A stretch of DNA of 64,000 nucleotides, taken from NCBI GenBank assembly GCA_016713765.1, contig JADJON010000003.1:310001-374000 (forward strand), written 5' to 3'. The notes under the pieces are model-generated. The model saw only the letters and a program-made list of their open reading frames with translations. It was not told the origin of the DNA and searched no databases. Below, in pieces: positions 43,887-54,323 of the stretch (position 1 is the stretch's first letter; each line of letters opens with the position of its first letter). This DNA is from Bacteroidota bacterium. GTDB taxonomy: Bacteria; Bacteroidota; Bacteroidia; AKYH767-A; 2013-40CM-41-45. The position numbers and the translations under genes are program-made.

Positions 43887-45287
43887 ATGAAACATCTTCT
43901 CCTCTGCCTGCTGCTCGTTGCAAGCGTTCTGCCCGCCCGATCACAATGGATCGGCGCGGTGGAAGACACCATCACCCATAACGCCCTGCGCGAAGAGACG
44001 CGTCGACAATCGCTCGCCATCGACGACAACAACACGATTCATCTACTATACGTACGCGACACAGGCGGCGCCTGGGAACTGGTCTATCACAAACGTCCCA
44101 ATAACAGTGCCTGGGGACCGGAAGAATCGGTCACCACCGCTACGGTTGCTAACGCAGCCTTGGCGGTGGACCGCGCAAGTGGTCATGCCTATGCCGTATG
44201 GGAACAACCAGGAATTACGGGTACCGATATCCTGTTGGGAGAAGAAACGGGGGGTGTTTGGTCCAACCAACCGGTGACCTTTGGCCTGCATCAGAACATG
44301 GATCCAGCCATCTCCGTGGATGGACAGGGTAAGGTGCATGTTGCCTGGGTCCGGCAAGATTCAAACGGCGACTATTACATTGCTTATGCCACAAACCGAA
44401 GCGGCTTTTGGGAAGAATCGATCCTCAGCGCCAGTACACTCGGACCGTTCGGCAGTGGCGCAACGCCCGCCATCGTTGCCGATCAGATCGGTCGGGTACA
44501 CATCGCGTACCGCGGAGGAAACTTCGGCACCTACCGCATCCATGTGGCCTATAACACCGCCCCGGGCGACACCAACTGGCAGTACCGCATTCTCACCACA
44601 CCGAACGCCGAGGACCTGAGTTGCAGCCTGGCGATCGACCGCGATACGACCATTCACCTGTTGTCAAGCGGCAACGACGGCTTCGGGTTTCCAACGCATG
44701 CACATTATATGACCAAGGCTGCCGGTGCGCCCAGTTTCAATCCGGCAACTCCGGTAGCGACCGGCTTCAGTGCCGGGGTTGGCGATTTGTTTGTGACCCC
44801 GACCGGTGACGCGCATGCGGTGCTCGACGAGATCTCCGGCAACATCTACACCGGCAATGTACTCTACGCCAATGCCGCAGGAGGCTGGAATGCCTCCTAT
44901 CTTCTGCAGAACGCCGGCAACTATGGCTGCAACCTCGTGCTTGATGAACAAGGATTCGGGTACTGTGCCGTGTACGCGGGCAATACCTTTAACGATCAGG
45001 AAATCGTGGTGTATGGACGAAACTTCGGTACCGGCATCAAGGATCCGGACGACCTCGGCACACGACTACAGGCCAGCCTGACTCACGGAGAGCTGAAAAT
45101 CCGGTTGGAACAAGGCACCTTAAGCCGCGTCAGCCTCATCGGCCTGAATGGACAGCGAATTTTCACGGAGGACACAAGTCCAGACGCATCCTTTAGCAAA
45201 TCACTCCCAGAGCTTGCAAGCGGGGTGTACATGATCGAAGTCCGGGTCGACAATCAGACTATCCGACGAAAACTGATCAACGAATAA
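43887..45287 (+). CDS. Secreted beta-propeller-like protein with T9SS sorting tail
   Basis: 466 residues. A signal peptide (MKHLLLCLLLVASVLPARSQ) is followed by about 360 residues of repeated strands. They carry the patterns SLAIDDNNTIHLLYVRD, AISVDGQGKVHVAWVRQ, AIVADQIGRVHIAYRGG and SLAIDRDTTIHLLSSG, which look like the blades of a BNR/sialidase-type or six-bladed propeller. No sialidase catalytic set is evident. The C-terminus (RVSLIGLNGQRIFTED ... LASGVYMIEVRV ... RRKLINE) is a T9SS sorting domain. Function is unknown. It follows the large T9SS gene on the same strand but is separated from it by a terminator. Confidence 0.83.
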   Translation: MKHLLLCLLLVASVLPARSQWIGAVEDTITHNALREETRRQSLAIDDNNTIHLLYVRDTGGAWELVYHKRPNNSAWGPEESVTTATVANAALAVDRASGHAYAVWEQPGITGTDILLGEETGGVWSNQPVTFGLHQNMDPAISVDGQGKVHVAWVRQDSNGDYYIAYATNRSGFWEESILSASTLGPFGSGATPAIVADQIGRVHIAYRGGNFGTYRIHVAYNTAPGDTNWQYRILTTPNAEDLSCSLAIDRDTTIHLLSSGNDGFGFPTHAHYMTKAAGAPSFNPATPVATGFSAGVGDLFVTPTGDAHAVLDEISGNIYTGNVLYANAAGGWNASYLLQNAGNYGCNLVLDEQGFGYCAVYAGNTFNDQEIVVYGRNFGTGIKDPDDLGTRLQASLTHGELKIRLEQGTLSRVSLIGLNGQRIFTEDTSPDASFSKSLPELASGVYMIEVRVDNQTIRRKLINE

Positions 45288-45324
45288 AAAAAGAGCCGGT
45301 CAAATCGACCGGCTCTTTCGTTTC
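45286..45324. terminator. Bidirectional terminator between the T9SS gene and pdhC
   Basis: An 11-bp stem AAGAGCCGGTC / GACCGGCTCTT is flanked by seven A on the left and TTTCGTTT on the right. It serves the plus-strand T9SS gene and the minus-strand pdhC, whose stop is 16 bases away. Confidence 0.85.
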
Positions 45325-45339
45325 AACGCGTGGGTTTGA

Positions 45340-46635
45340 TCAGATGGAGGCTTGTCCGAGCAGCACGACCGGATTCTCCATCAGGCCTTTGAACGTACGC
45401 AGGAAGTCGGAACCCGTAGCACCGTCGACTACACGGTGGTCACAACTGAGAGTGACCTTCATGACATTGCCCGGAACGACCGCTCCGTTCTTGACAACCG
45501 GCACCTGGCTGATACCACCCACCGCCAGGATGCAGGCATCCGGGGGATTGATGATGGCGGTAAACTCCTCGATGCCGAACATCCCGAGGTTGGAGATGGT
45601 AAAGGTGCTTCCTTCCCAATCCGCGGGCTGCAGTTTCTTCTCCTTGGCGCGTTGCGCATAGGCTTTCACTTCCGTGTTGATCTGGCGGAGCGTCTTGCTG
45701 TCGGCAAAACGAACAACCGGTACCAGTAGGCCTTCCTCGACGGCAACGGCAACACCGATATTCACATGATGATTGATCCGGATGGTATCGCCCAGCCAGG
45801 AAGAATTGACTTTCGGGTGCTGGCGCAAGGCCGCTGCCGCAGCCTTGATGACGAAATCGTTGAACGATACCTTCGAGCCGGTTACCGCATTGATGCTCTC
45901 GCGTGCGGAGATCGCGGCATCCATGTCGATGGAAATCGTGAGATAGAAATGCGGGGCAGTGAACTTGCTTTCACCGAGACGACGTGCGATCGTCTTCCGC
46001 ATTTGCGAAACAGCGATCTCTTCGAAACTTTCCTGTGTCAATGCTCCGACAGCGGCAGCGCCGCTGGCAACGAACGGTCCCGGCTTGAACCAGTCGATGT
46101 CGCGCTTGACAATGCGGCCGTGTTCGCCGGATCCCTGCACCTGGGAAAGGTCGATACCACGCTCATTCGCCAGTCGCTTCGCAAGCGGAGAAACTTTCAT
46201 GCGCTGGTCGCCATTCGAGCTTGCGGCAACAGGAGCAACCGGACGTGCCGGTTGCGGAGCAGGTGCGGGTGCCGGTGTGCTGACAGGAGCCGGTTTCGGC
46301 GCAGGAGCGGCGGCGGCAGGAGCAGCCGGTTGGGCTACCGGAGCCTTGACGACCGCTTTGGCCGCTTCGGCATCGAGCAGTGATTGGTATTCTTCGCCCG
46401 CTTTGCCCAGTACGGCAAGTACGCTATCGACCGGTGCGGCCTTCCCTTCGGAAACGCCCTGGTACAATAACACACCTTCCTGGTAAGACTCGAATTCCAT
46501 CGTAGCCTTATCGGTCTCAATCTCGGCAACCACGTCGCCGGGTTTAATGGAATCCCCTACTTTTTTAAGCCACTTGGCGACCACGCCTTCGGTCATCGTG
46601 TCGCTCATCTTGGGCATCCGTACGATCTCTGCCAT
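45340..46635 (-). CDS. pdhC: Pyruvate dehydrogenase E2 (dihydrolipoamide acetyltransferase)
   Basis: 431 residues from the ATG at 46635 (MAEIVRMPKMSDTMTEG). One lipoyl domain carries the lysine to be lipoylated in EIETDKATMEFES. A long Ala/Pro linker follows, then the E1/E3-binding domain (RMKVSPLAKRLANERGIDL ... GSGEHGRIVKRDI) and the acyltransferase core, ending in the active-site LSCDHRVVDGATGSDFL. It transfers acetyl from E1 to CoA in the complex. It lies just downstream of pdhA in one operon. The E1 beta and E3 subunits are not in the window, so they must be encoded elsewhere. Confidence 0.95.
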   Translation of the reverse strand: MAEIVRMPKMSDTMTEGVVAKWLKKVGDSIKPGDVVAEIETDKATMEFESYQEGVLLYQGVSEGKAAPVDSVLAVLGKAGEEYQSLLDAEAAKAVVKAPVAQPAAPAAAAPAPKPAPVSTPAPAPAPQPARPVAPVAASSNGDQRMKVSPLAKRLANERGIDLSQVQGSGEHGRIVKRDIDWFKPGPFVASGAAAVGALTQESFEEIAVSQMRKTIARRLGESKFTAPHFYLTISIDMDAAISARESINAVTGSKVSFNDFVIKAAAAALRQHPKVNSSWLGDTIRINHHVNIGVAVAVEEGLLVPVVRFADSKTLRQINTEVKAYAQRAKEKKLQPADWEGSTFTISNLGMFGIEEFTAIINPPDACILAVGGISQVPVVKNGAVVPGNVMKVTLSCDHRVVDGATGSDFLRTFKGLMENPVVLLGQASI

Positions 46636-46687
46636 CGTTTGCTTTAGCTTGCTGGTGGTCATTCGTCAGTAACGAACGACACGTGAA

Positions 46688-47683
46688 TCATTCTTTGATA
46701 TAAGGATAATCAGCCTGAACGTAAACGTCCGTATACAATTCCGCCGGGTCCGGCCAGGGCGATTCCTCCGCAAATTTTACCGAATCCTCTACCGTATCGC
46801 GCACGCGGGTGTTGATCGTTTCGATCTCCGCTTCGGTCGCGTACTTCTTGGAACGGATCGTGATCAACACCTGTTCGATCGGATCTTTCGCCTTGTACTC
46901 TTCTACCTCTTCCTTCGTCCGGTACTTGGCGGGATCGCTCATCGAATGACCCTTGTAACGGTAGGTATTGATCTCAAGCAGGTAAGGACCCTTTCCTGAA
47001 CGCGCGTGATTCACGGCGCGTTCCATGGCTTCGTGAACCGCTTCCACACTCATTCCGTCGACCGGCTCGGAGGGCATATCGTACGAAAGACCGAGCTTAT
47101 ACAGTTCCTGCACGTTGCTGGTCCGTTCGACGGACGTACCCATCGCGTAGTTGTTGTTCTCGATAATATACACGACCGGAAGCAACCAGGTCATGGCCAT
47201 GTTGAAGGCTTCGTGCAAGGCACCCTGGCGCGTGGCGCCGTCGCCCATATAGCAAACGGTGACGTTTTTCGTTCCCAGGTATTTTTCTGCGAAAGCGATA
47301 CCGGCGCCCAGCGGGATCTGTCCGCCCACGATGCCGTGTCCACCGAAGAAACGGTTCTTGGCGTCGAACATGTGCATGGAGCCGCCCTTCCCTTTGGAAC
47401 ATCCGGTGGCCTTGCCGTACAGTTCGGCCATGACCGCCCGTGCACTCGTGCCTTTGCCCAGTGCATGCGCATGGTCGCGGTAGGCGGTGATCATGTTATC
47501 GTCGGGTTGCAGCACACTCATCGCACCCGCTACCACGGCTTCCTGCCCGATGTAGAGGTGACAGAATCCTTTGATCTTCTGCATGCCGTACAGTTGTCCT
47601 GCACGCTCCTCGAATCGTCTCATGAGCAACAGCTCTTCGTACCACTTCAGGTATTGCTCTTTGGTGAATTTGCTTTTCGCCAT
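46688..47683 (-). CDS. pdhA: Pyruvate dehydrogenase E1 alpha subunit
   Basis: 331 residues. The thiamine-diphosphate motif starts at GDGATRQGALHEAFNMA and ends at ENNNYAMGTS. The phosphorylation-loop-like RYKGHSMSDPAKYRTKEEV is present. It decarboxylates pyruvate and passes the acetyl group to E2. It is first in a two-gene unit with pdhC (52 bases to the E2 ATG). The split with a distant beta-subunit gene is usual for this phylum. Confidence 0.95.
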   Translation of the reverse strand: MAKSKFTKEQYLKWYEELLLMRRFEERAGQLYGMQKIKGFCHLYIGQEAVVAGAMSVLQPDDNMITAYRDHAHALGKGTSARAVMAELYGKATGCSKGKGGSMHMFDAKNRFFGGHGIVGGQIPLGAGIAFAEKYLGTKNVTVCYMGDGATRQGALHEAFNMAMTWLLPVVYIIENNNYAMGTSVERTSNVQELYKLGLSYDMPSEPVDGMSVEAVHEAMERAVNHARSGKGPYLLEINTYRYKGHSMSDPAKYRTKEEVEEYKAKDPIEQVLITIRSKKYATEAEIETINTRVRDTVEDSVKFAEESPWPDPAELYTDVYVQADYPYIKE

Positions 47684-47703
47684 AATCGGGTCTGGACAGT
47701 CGG

Positions 47704-47711
47704 CAAAGATA
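47704..47711 (-). promoter_or_regulatory. Promoter -7 box for pdhA-pdhC
   Basis: The minus strand reads TATCTTTG, a full match, 20 bases before the pdhA ATG. Confidence 0.65.
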
Positions 47712-47844
47712 ATCGGAAATCAAACTAAAAAGCGGCCTTTCTCCATTCGAAAAAGCGTGCAACTTGAATGTTAACTCTTGACATTCAACATAATACAGGG
47801 AGGGCCGAACATTCCGTATATTCGGCCTCCTTTTATATCGGCGA

Positions 47845-48978
47845 ATGAAAAAAATTCAAATGGTCGACCTGATCGGCCAATACGAGAAGATCCAACAGGA
47901 GATCGATAAAGCGGTGCTGGATGTCATCCGTTCCTCGGCATACATCAACGGGCCGGAGGTAAAGGCGTTCCAGGCTGAGCTGGAACAATACCTCGGCGCG
48001 AAGCATGTGATCAATTGCGCCAACGGCACCGACGCCCTCCAGATCGCCATGATGGCGCTGGACCTCCAGCCCGGCGATGAAGTCATCACCGCCGATTTCA
48101 CCTATGTGGCAACCGCCGAAGTCATCGCGTTGCTCAAGCTCAAACCAGTACTGGTCGATGTGAACCCCGATACATTCACCCTTGATCCGGCGGCGGTGGA
48201 ACGTGCGATCACGCCGAAGACCAAGGCGATTGTGCCGGTTCACCTGTTCGGCCAGTGCGCGCCCATGGAGGCGATCATGGATATCGCCCGTAAATACAAG
48301 CTGTACGTCATTGAAGATACCGCGCAAGCCATCGGTGCAGATTATTATTTCAAAGATGGCTCAAAGCAAAAAGCGGGTACCATCGGAACCATCGGCTGTA
48401 CTTCATTCTTCCCGTCTAAAAATCTGGGTTGTTACGGCGACGGCGGCGCGCTCTTCACCAACGATGACGAACTCGCGAAGAAGATCCGCATGATTGCCAA
48501 CCACGGTCAGTCGGTACTCTATTACCACGATGTGGTCGGCGTCAATTCACGACTCGACTCCATCCAGGCGGCCATCCTGCGCATTAAGTTGCGTCATCTC
48601 GACGAATATGCTGCCGCACGTCGCGCGGTGGCCGATCGTTATGATCTGGCTTTTGCGAACAACCCGAAAGTGAAAACTCCGGTACGGGCTCAATGGTCCG
48701 ACCACGTTTTCCATCAGTACACACTCGTTCTGAACGGTGTCGATCGCACGAAACTTCGTGAATACCTAGCCTCGAAGGATATCCCCGCCATGATCTATTA
48801 CCCGGTTCCGCTGCACCTGCAGAAGGCGTATGTTGACCCGCGGTACAAGGCCGGCGATTTTCCGGTTACCGAACATTTGTGCGCGAATGTGATCTCGCTG
48901 CCGATACACACCGAGTTGAGTGCTGAAACACAGGACCTTATCATTCAGGAAGTCCGCTCTTTTTTAGCAACTTCCTGA
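47845..48978 (+). CDS. wbpE: DegT-family sugar aminotransferase, WbpE-like
   Basis: 377 residues of the DegT/DnrJ/EryC1/StrS PLP family. The cofactor lysine is in FFPSKNLGCYGDGGALF, and the family strings INCANGTDALQIAMMAL and IEDTAQAIGADY are present. With the WbpB-like, WbpD-like and UDP-GlcNAc dehydrogenase genes of this cluster it fits the step that aminates UDP-3-keto-GlcNAcA, giving UDP-2-acetamido-3-amino-glucuronate. Specificity is inferred from context. It is the first gene of the nucleotide-sugar cluster, 37 bases before ugd. Confidence 0.88.
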   Translation: MKKIQMVDLIGQYEKIQQEIDKAVLDVIRSSAYINGPEVKAFQAELEQYLGAKHVINCANGTDALQIAMMALDLQPGDEVITADFTYVATAEVIALLKLKPVLVDVNPDTFTLDPAAVERAITPKTKAIVPVHLFGQCAPMEAIMDIARKYKLYVIEDTAQAIGADYYFKDGSKQKAGTIGTIGCTSFFPSKNLGCYGDGGALFTNDDELAKKIRMIANHGQSVLYYHDVVGVNSRLDSIQAAILRIKLRHLDEYAAARRAVADRYDLAFANNPKVKTPVRAQWSDHVFHQYTLVLNGVDRTKLREYLASKDIPAMIYYPVPLHLQKAYVDPRYKAGDFPVTEHLCANVISLPIHTELSAETQDLIIQEVRSFLATS

Positions 48979-49015
48979 TCGGAATCGAGTAAAAAAGGCT
49001 TTTAAATAGCTACCC

Positions 49016-50326
49016 ATGAAAATTGCCGTCGTTGGTACCGGTTATGTCGGCTTAGTCACCGGCACGTGCTTCGCGGAAACCGGTAACCACGTGGTATGCG
49101 TCGATATCGACGCATCGAAAGTCGCGCGTATGCAGCGTGGCGAAATCCCGATTTACGAACCGCACCTGGATGTCTTGTTCGAACGTAACATCAAACAAGG
49201 CCGACTCAGCTTCACCACGGACTTGTCGGAAGGTATCCGCGATGCGCAGATCATCTTCCTGGCTCTTCCTACACCTCCCGGCGAGGACGGCTCGGCCGAC
49301 TTGAAATACGTTCTCCAGGTCGCCGGGCAACTCGGCGGACTCATGCGCGATTATAAAATCATCGTAAACAAGAGCACCGTTCCGGTCGGGACCGCCGAAA
49401 AGGTCCGAACAGCTATCGCGGAAAAAGCTACTACGGAATTCGATGTCGTATCCAACCCTGAATTTCTCCGGGAAGGGTTCGCCGTCGATGATTTCATGAA
49501 ACCGGATCGTGTCGTGATCGGGACCAGCTCGGAACGCGCACGCAAGCTGATGGCGGAATTGTATGCCCCTTTCGTTCGACAGGGTAACCCGATCTACTTC
49601 ATGGACGAACGCTCGTCCGAACTGACGAAGTACGCTGCCAATGCATTCCTCGCCATGAAGATCACCTTCATGAACGAGATCGCGAACCTTTGCGAAAAAG
49701 TCGGCGCGAACGTGGACGCTGTTCGCATCGGAATCGGCGCCGACGACCGGATCGGGAAACGCTTCCTCTTTGCCGGCATCGGCTATGGCGGCAGTTGTTT
49801 TCCGAAGGACGTGCAGGCCCTCGAGAAGATCGCCGAAGACGCGCGCTACGACTTCCGCAGCCTCGATGCGGTGATGGCCGTGAACGAAGACCAGAAATTA
49901 TCCCTCATCCGAAAGGTGAAAGGACTCTTTCCGGAAGGTCTGCGGGGAAAGAAGGTGGCCATGTGGGGACTCGCCTTCAAACCGGATACCGACGATATAC
50001 GCGAAGCTCCTTCTCTTTATATGATCGAAGCGCTGCTCAGGGAAGGCGCAAGCGTATCGGCGTTCGATCCGGAAGCGATGGAGAATGTGCGCAAACAGAT
50101 CGGAGATAAGATTCAATACGGTAAGGATGAATACGACGTACTTGACGGCGCGGATTTTCTCATCATCGCGACGGAATGGGCGGTCTTCCGTACACCCGAC
50201 TTCGAACGCATGGCCCGGTCGATGAAAGCCAAACTCATCTTCGACGGACGCAATCTCTACGACCTGAACAGCATCCGCGAACGCGGATTCACCTACTACA
50301 GCATCGGCCGGGAACCGGTGCTGTGA
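49016..50326 (+). CDS. ugd: UDP-glucose 6-dehydrogenase
   Basis: 436 residues. The N-terminal NAD-binding motif is [19 protein letters not shown]. The catalytic cysteine lies in [16 protein letters not shown], and the central helix has [17 protein letters not shown]. The C-terminal domain has [17 protein letters not shown]. It oxidises UDP-glucose twice to UDP-glucuronate, the substrate for the UDP-xylose synthase gene that starts 10 bases downstream. The spacing and order imply one transcript. Confidence 0.95.
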   Translation: MKIAVVGTGYVGLVTGTCFAETGNHVVCVDIDASKVARMQRGEIPIYEPHLDVLFERNIKQGRLSFTTDLSEGIRDAQIIFLALPTPPGEDGSADLKYVLQVAGQLGGLMRDYKIIVNKSTVPVGTAEKVRTAIAEKATTEFDVVSNPEFLREGFAVDDFMKPDRVVIGTSSERARKLMAELYAPFVRQGNPIYFMDERSSELTKYAANAFLAMKITFMNEIANLCEKVGANVDAVRIGIGADDRIGKRFLFAGIGYGGSCFPKDVQALEKIAEDARYDFRSLDAVMAVNEDQKLSLIRKVKGLFPEGLRGKKVAMWGLAFKPDTDDIREAPSLYMIEALLREGASVSAFDPEAMENVRKQIGDKIQYGKDEYDVLDGADFLIIATEWAVFRTPDFERMARSMKAKLIFDGRNLYDLNSIRERGFTYYSIGREPVL

Positions 50327-50336
50327 CCGATCCACC

Positions 50337-51305
50337 ATGAAACGCGTACTCATCACCGGCGCGGCCGGTTTTCTCGGTTCACATCTGTGTGACCGTTTTT
50401 TGAAAGAAGGATACTTCGTGATCGGGATGGACAACCTGATCACCGGCGACCTGAAGAACATCGAGCATCTGTTCAAGGAAAAGAACTTCGAGTTCTACCA
50501 CCACGATGTTTCAAAATTCGTCTTCGTCCCCGGTCAGCTCGATTACATCCTGCACTTCGCCTCACCGGCCAGTCCGATCGACTACCTCAAGATCCCGATC
50601 CAAACGCTGAAAGTCGGTTCGCTGGGTACGCACAACCTCCTCGGACTCGCACGGGTGAAGAATGCCCGTATCCTGGTAGCCTCCACATCGGAAGTGTATG
50701 GCGATCCACTCGTCCATCCGCAACACGAAGATTACTGGGGACACGTCAACCCGATCGGTCCGCGAGGCGTCTACGACGAAGCGAAGCGCTTTCAGGAAGC
50801 GATCACGATGGCGTACCATACCTTTCACGGAGTCGAGACGCGCATCGTTCGCATCTTCAATACCTATGGCCCGCGCATGCGCCTGAACGACGGGCGTGTA
50901 CTCCCCGCTTTCATCGGACAAGCCTTACGGGGTGAAGATCTGACGATCTTCGGCGATGGCAGCCAGACCCGTTCGTTCTGCTATGTGGACGATCTGGTCG
51001 AAGGCATTTATCGTTTACTACTCAGCGACTATCACCTCCCGGTCAACATCGGAAACCCCGACGAGATCACAATCCGCGACTTCGCCGAAGAGATCATCCG
51101 CCTTACCGGAACCAATCAGAAGGTAGTCAATCACCCGCTTCCACAGGACGATCCCAAACAACGTCAACCGGACATCACCCGTGCCCGGGAAGTGCTCGGA
51201 TGGGAGCCCGGGATCGACCGTTCTGAAGGCCTGCGCCGGACTTATGAGTACTTCCGCGGGCTGAGTCCGGAAGAACTCCGGAATAGCGCCCACAGGTTCG
51301 CTTGA
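50337..51305 (+). CDS. uxs: UDP-glucuronate decarboxylase (UDP-xylose synthase)
   Basis: 322 residues, extended SDR fold. The NAD motif is [18 protein letters not shown]. The catalytic set is Thr-Ser-Glu in [10 protein letters not shown] and Tyr-x-x-x-Lys in YDEAKRFQE. The [25 protein letters not shown] and [10 protein letters not shown] strings are characteristic of UXS. It converts UDP-glucuronate to UDP-xylose with transient oxidation at C4. Directly behind ugd, it completes the UDP-glucose to UDP-xylose route. Confidence 0.93.
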   Translation: MKRVLITGAAGFLGSHLCDRFLKEGYFVIGMDNLITGDLKNIEHLFKEKNFEFYHHDVSKFVFVPGQLDYILHFASPASPIDYLKIPIQTLKVGSLGTHNLLGLARVKNARILVASTSEVYGDPLVHPQHEDYWGHVNPIGPRGVYDEAKRFQEAITMAYHTFHGVETRIVRIFNTYGPRMRLNDGRVLPAFIGQALRGEDLTIFGDGSQTRSFCYVDDLVEGIYRLLLSDYHLPVNIGNPDEITIRDFAEEIIRLTGTNQKVVNHPLPQDDPKQRQPDITRAREVLGWEPGIDRSEGLRRTYEYFRGLSPEELRNSAHRFA

Positions 51306-51379
51306 TCATATTTACATAATTGATTATCAGAATAATACATTCCTTCCCGATTTCGTAACTTAGCGGGAATAAGCAGACT

Positions 51380-51958
51380 ATGGATAAGAACTACTTCGCT
51401 CACGCGACTGCGGTGGTCGACGACAAAGCGGTAATTGGCACCGGAACGAAGATCTGGCACTTTTCGCACATCATGGATGGAGCCACAATAGGCGAGAACT
51501 GCAACATCGGACAGAACGTGGTGATCTCACCCGACGTCACGCTCGGAAAGAATGTCAAGGTTCAGAACAACGTATCAATCTATACCGGCGTGACCTGTGC
51601 CGACGATGTATTCCTTGGCCCATCCATGGTCTTCACAAACGTCAACAATCCGCGCAGCGCCATCACGCGCCGAAACCAATTCCTCAAAACGCATGTGGGT
51701 ACAGGCGCGACCATTGGGGCCAATGCGACGGTCGTGTGCGGACACAACATCGGTGAGTTCGCGTTCATCGGTGCGGGAGCCGTGGTAACGAAGGATGTTC
51801 CTGCCTACGCGCTGGTAGTCGGCAACCCCGCCCGGCAACTGGGCTGGATGAGTGAATACGGTCATCGCCTGAAGTTCGATGCCAACGGCATTGCCGTTTG
51901 TCCCGAAAGCAAACAGGAATATAAATTGGAAGGCAATAAGGTTCGTCGCATCAAGTGA
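51380..51958 (+). CDS. wbpD: Left-handed beta-helix N-acetyltransferase, WbpD-like
   Basis: 192 residues. Hexapeptide repeats ([LIV]-G-x-x-x-x) run through IGTGTKIWHFSHIMDGATIG, IGQNVVISPDVTLGKNVKV and IGANATVVCGHNIGEFAFIG. The acetyl-CoA site ends at VVGNPARQLGWM. Length and the KIWHFSHI and NPRSAITRR strings match UDP-2-acetamido-3-amino-2,3-dideoxyglucuronate N-acetyltransferases. It would acetylate the 3-amino group made by the WbpE-like enzyme. Its stop overlaps the GTG start of the next gene, so the two are coupled. A 74-base AT-rich gap before it may hold a separate promoter. Confidence 0.9.
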   Translation: MDKNYFAHATAVVDDKAVIGTGTKIWHFSHIMDGATIGENCNIGQNVVISPDVTLGKNVKVQNNVSIYTGVTCADDVFLGPSMVFTNVNNPRSAITRRNQFLKTHVGTGATIGANATVVCGHNIGEFAFIGAGAVVTKDVPAYALVVGNPARQLGWMSEYGHRLKFDANGIAVCPESKQEYKLEGNKVRRIK

Positions 51959-52998
51959 GCATCATCGATTCAAACAAACGCGTCCGCTTCGGAGTAGTCG
52001 GTGCCGGCCACATCGGAAAACGGCATGCGGAAATGATCCGCAGGAACGGCGAATCCGAACTTGTCGCCATGTGCGACGTTCGACCACAGTCGGAGGTTCA
52101 GCTGGATCCTTCCATCCCGCTCTACCCCTCGCTCGAGGCCATGCTCGAAGCCCATCCGGATCTGGATGTCATCAATGTATGTACCCCGAACGGTCTTCAC
52201 GGCGAACACACGCTGAAAGCGCTCGAAGCGCGCAAGCATGTCGTTATTGAGAAACCGATGGCGCTCACGGTAGCTGAATGTGAGAAGATCATCTTCAAAG
52301 CACTGCAGGTTTCCCGGCAAGTGTTCTGCGTCATGCAGAATCGCTATTCCCCTCCCTCTGTCTGGATCAAGGAACTGGTTGAGGCGGGCACGCTCGGTCG
52401 CATCTTCATGGTACAATTGAATTGTTACTGGAACCGCGACAACCGCTACTACACCGGAAAGAACTGGAAAGGAACACCCGACCTTGACGGCGGGACGCTC
52501 TTTACCCAGTTTTCACATTTCATCGACATCATGTACTGGCTGTTCGGCGATATCACGGAGATCCAGGCACGATTCGACGATTTCACGCACGAGAACCTCA
52601 CCGCCTTTGAAGATTCCGGTCTGGTGAACTTCCGTTTCGTCAACGGCGGCATGGGCAGCATCAACTACTCGACCGCGGTTTGGGACAAAAACCTTGAATC
52701 GAGCATTACCATCATCGGCGAAAAAGGCAGCGTCAAGATCGGTGGACAATACATGAATGAAGTGGAGCGTTGTCATATCGACGGTTACACCATGCCGGAA
52801 TTACCACCGGCAAGCCCCGCCAATGATTACGGAGCCTATAAGGGTTCTGCCGCCAATCACCACTTCGTCATCGAAAACGTTATCGACACCTTGAAAGGCC
52901 GCACGAGCGCCACGACCAACGCACTGGAAGGCCTGAAAGTGGTCGACATCATCGAGCGCATTTACGCTTTGCGCAAACTACCAAAACTCAATCGCTAA
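51955..52998 (+). CDS. wbpB: Gfo/Idh/MocA oxidoreductase, WbpB-like
   Basis: 347 residues. The NAD-binding Rossmann motif is FGVVGAGHIGKRHAEMI. The family EKPMALTVAECEKII string carries the conserved EKP lysine, and the C-terminal domain has DGGTLFTQFSHFIDIMYWLFG. It should oxidise C3 of UDP-GlcNAcA to the 3-keto sugar that the WbpE-like aminotransferase uses. The start is GTG, overlapping the wbpD-like stop by 4 bases. Specificity rests on cluster context and resemblance. Confidence 0.88.
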   Translation: MSIIDSNKRVRFGVVGAGHIGKRHAEMIRRNGESELVAMCDVRPQSEVQLDPSIPLYPSLEAMLEAHPDLDVINVCTPNGLHGEHTLKALEARKHVVIEKPMALTVAECEKIIFKALQVSRQVFCVMQNRYSPPSVWIKELVEAGTLGRIFMVQLNCYWNRDNRYYTGKNWKGTPDLDGGTLFTQFSHFIDIMYWLFGDITEIQARFDDFTHENLTAFEDSGLVNFRFVNGGMGSINYSTAVWDKNLESSITIIGEKGSVKIGGQYMNEVERCHIDGYTMPELPPASPANDYGAYKGSAANHHFVIENVIDTLKGRTSATTNALEGLKVVDIIERIYALRKLPKLNR

Positions 52999-53032
52999 AT
53001 ACCTTTCGGAATTTTCCGGAAGAAGCATCCAT

Positions 53033-54322
53033 ATGGTTCAGGAATTACTCAAGAAAGAAAAAAAACTTGCCATTCTGGGACTCGGCTATGTCGGGCTCCC
53101 GATCGCGCTGGAGTTCGCCAAAAAGATCAAGGTCATCGGCTTCGACATCAACGAAGCCCGGTTGGATAAGATGCGCAATAGCATTGACCCGAGCGGCGAA
53201 CTGGACACGGAAGCTTTCAACGGATGTGATATAGAATTCACCTCATCCATCGATAAACTCCGCGAGGCAAGTTTTTTCATCGTAACGGTACCAACGCCGA
53301 TTGATGAGCACAACCTGCCCGACCTGAAACCACTTCTGGGAGCCACACGCTTTATCGGCAAAGTGCTCAAGAAAGGTGATTTCGTGGTGTATGAATCCAC
53401 CGTCTATCCCGGATGCACCGAAGAGGATTGCCTGCCGATTCTTGAGGATGAATCAGGCCTGAAGGTCAACGCTGATTTCAAATTGGGATACTCTCCGGAA
53501 CGTATCAATCCGGGCGACAAGGAACATACGATCACCAGGATCCTCAAAGTGGTTTCGGGATCCGACAAGGAAGCGCTCGATACGATCGCCTCCGTTTATG
53601 AGATCATCGTAAAGGCCGGAGTATTTCGGGCATCCTCCATCAAGGTCGCAGAAGCCGCCAAGATCATCGAGAACACGCAACGCGACGTGAACATCGCGCT
53701 GATGAACGAATTGTCCATCATCTTCAACAAGATGGGCATCAATACCTACGACGTACTTCAAGCCGCCGGGACCAAGTGGAATTTCATCCGCATGCAACCC
53801 GGACTCGTCGGCGGTCATTGCATCGGCGTCGATCCCTACTACCTGACCTACAAAGCGCAGGAACTCGGCTACCACGCCCAGGTCATCAACAGCGGCCGCT
53901 ACGTGAACGACAGCATGGGTTTCTATGTGGCAAAGCAAACGGTCAAGAAGATCATCGCCGCGGGGAAAGATGTCTCCAAGGCCCGCGCCCTGGTCATGGG
54001 CGCCACCTTCAAGGAAAACGTAGACGATATCCGTAACAGTAAAGTCGCCGATGTGGTCAAGGAACTCCAATCCTACGGGGTGCAGACCGATGTAGTCGAC
54101 CCGCGTGCCGATTCGAATGAACTTCAACACGAATACGGATTTGGATTACTGGAGAAACCTGGCACTGGATACGACGCCGTGATCGTAGCCGTTAACCATT
54201 CCGAATACCAACAACTCGACGAAGCCTACTTCCGCAGCCTCTTGCAACCGGACGGCCTGGTCGTCGATATCAAAGGCATGTACAAAGGAAAGATCCAATC
54301 CATCAACTACTGGAGTCTCTGA
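53033..54322 (+). CDS. wbpA: UDP-N-acetylglucosamine 6-dehydrogenase, TviB/WbpA-like
   Basis: 429 residues. The NAD motif is LAILGLGYVGLPIALEFAKK. YESTVYPGCTEEDCLPIL, SPERINPGDKEHTI and the catalytic cysteine of GLVGGHCIGVDPYYLTYKAQ are close to TviB and WbpO-type dehydrogenases of N-acetylhexosamine nucleotides. It clearly differs from the ugd gene at 49016. It would make UDP-GlcNAcA, feeding the WbpB-E-D steps here, or UDP-GalNAcA together with the epimerase at 56450. The next gene, galE, starts 1 base past its stop. Confidence 0.9.
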   Translation: MVQELLKKEKKLAILGLGYVGLPIALEFAKKIKVIGFDINEARLDKMRNSIDPSGELDTEAFNGCDIEFTSSIDKLREASFFIVTVPTPIDEHNLPDLKPLLGATRFIGKVLKKGDFVVYESTVYPGCTEEDCLPILEDESGLKVNADFKLGYSPERINPGDKEHTITRILKVVSGSDKEALDTIASVYEIIVKAGVFRASSIKVAEAAKIIENTQRDVNIALMNELSIIFNKMGINTYDVLQAAGTKWNFIRMQPGLVGGHCIGVDPYYLTYKAQELGYHAQVINSGRYVNDSMGFYVAKQTVKKIIAAGKDVSKARALVMGATFKENVDDIRNSKVADVVKELQSYGVQTDVVDPRADSNELQHEYGFGLLEKPGTGYDAVIVAVNHSEYQQLDEAYFRSLLQPDGLVVDIKGMYKGKIQSINYWSL

Positions 54323-54323
54323 C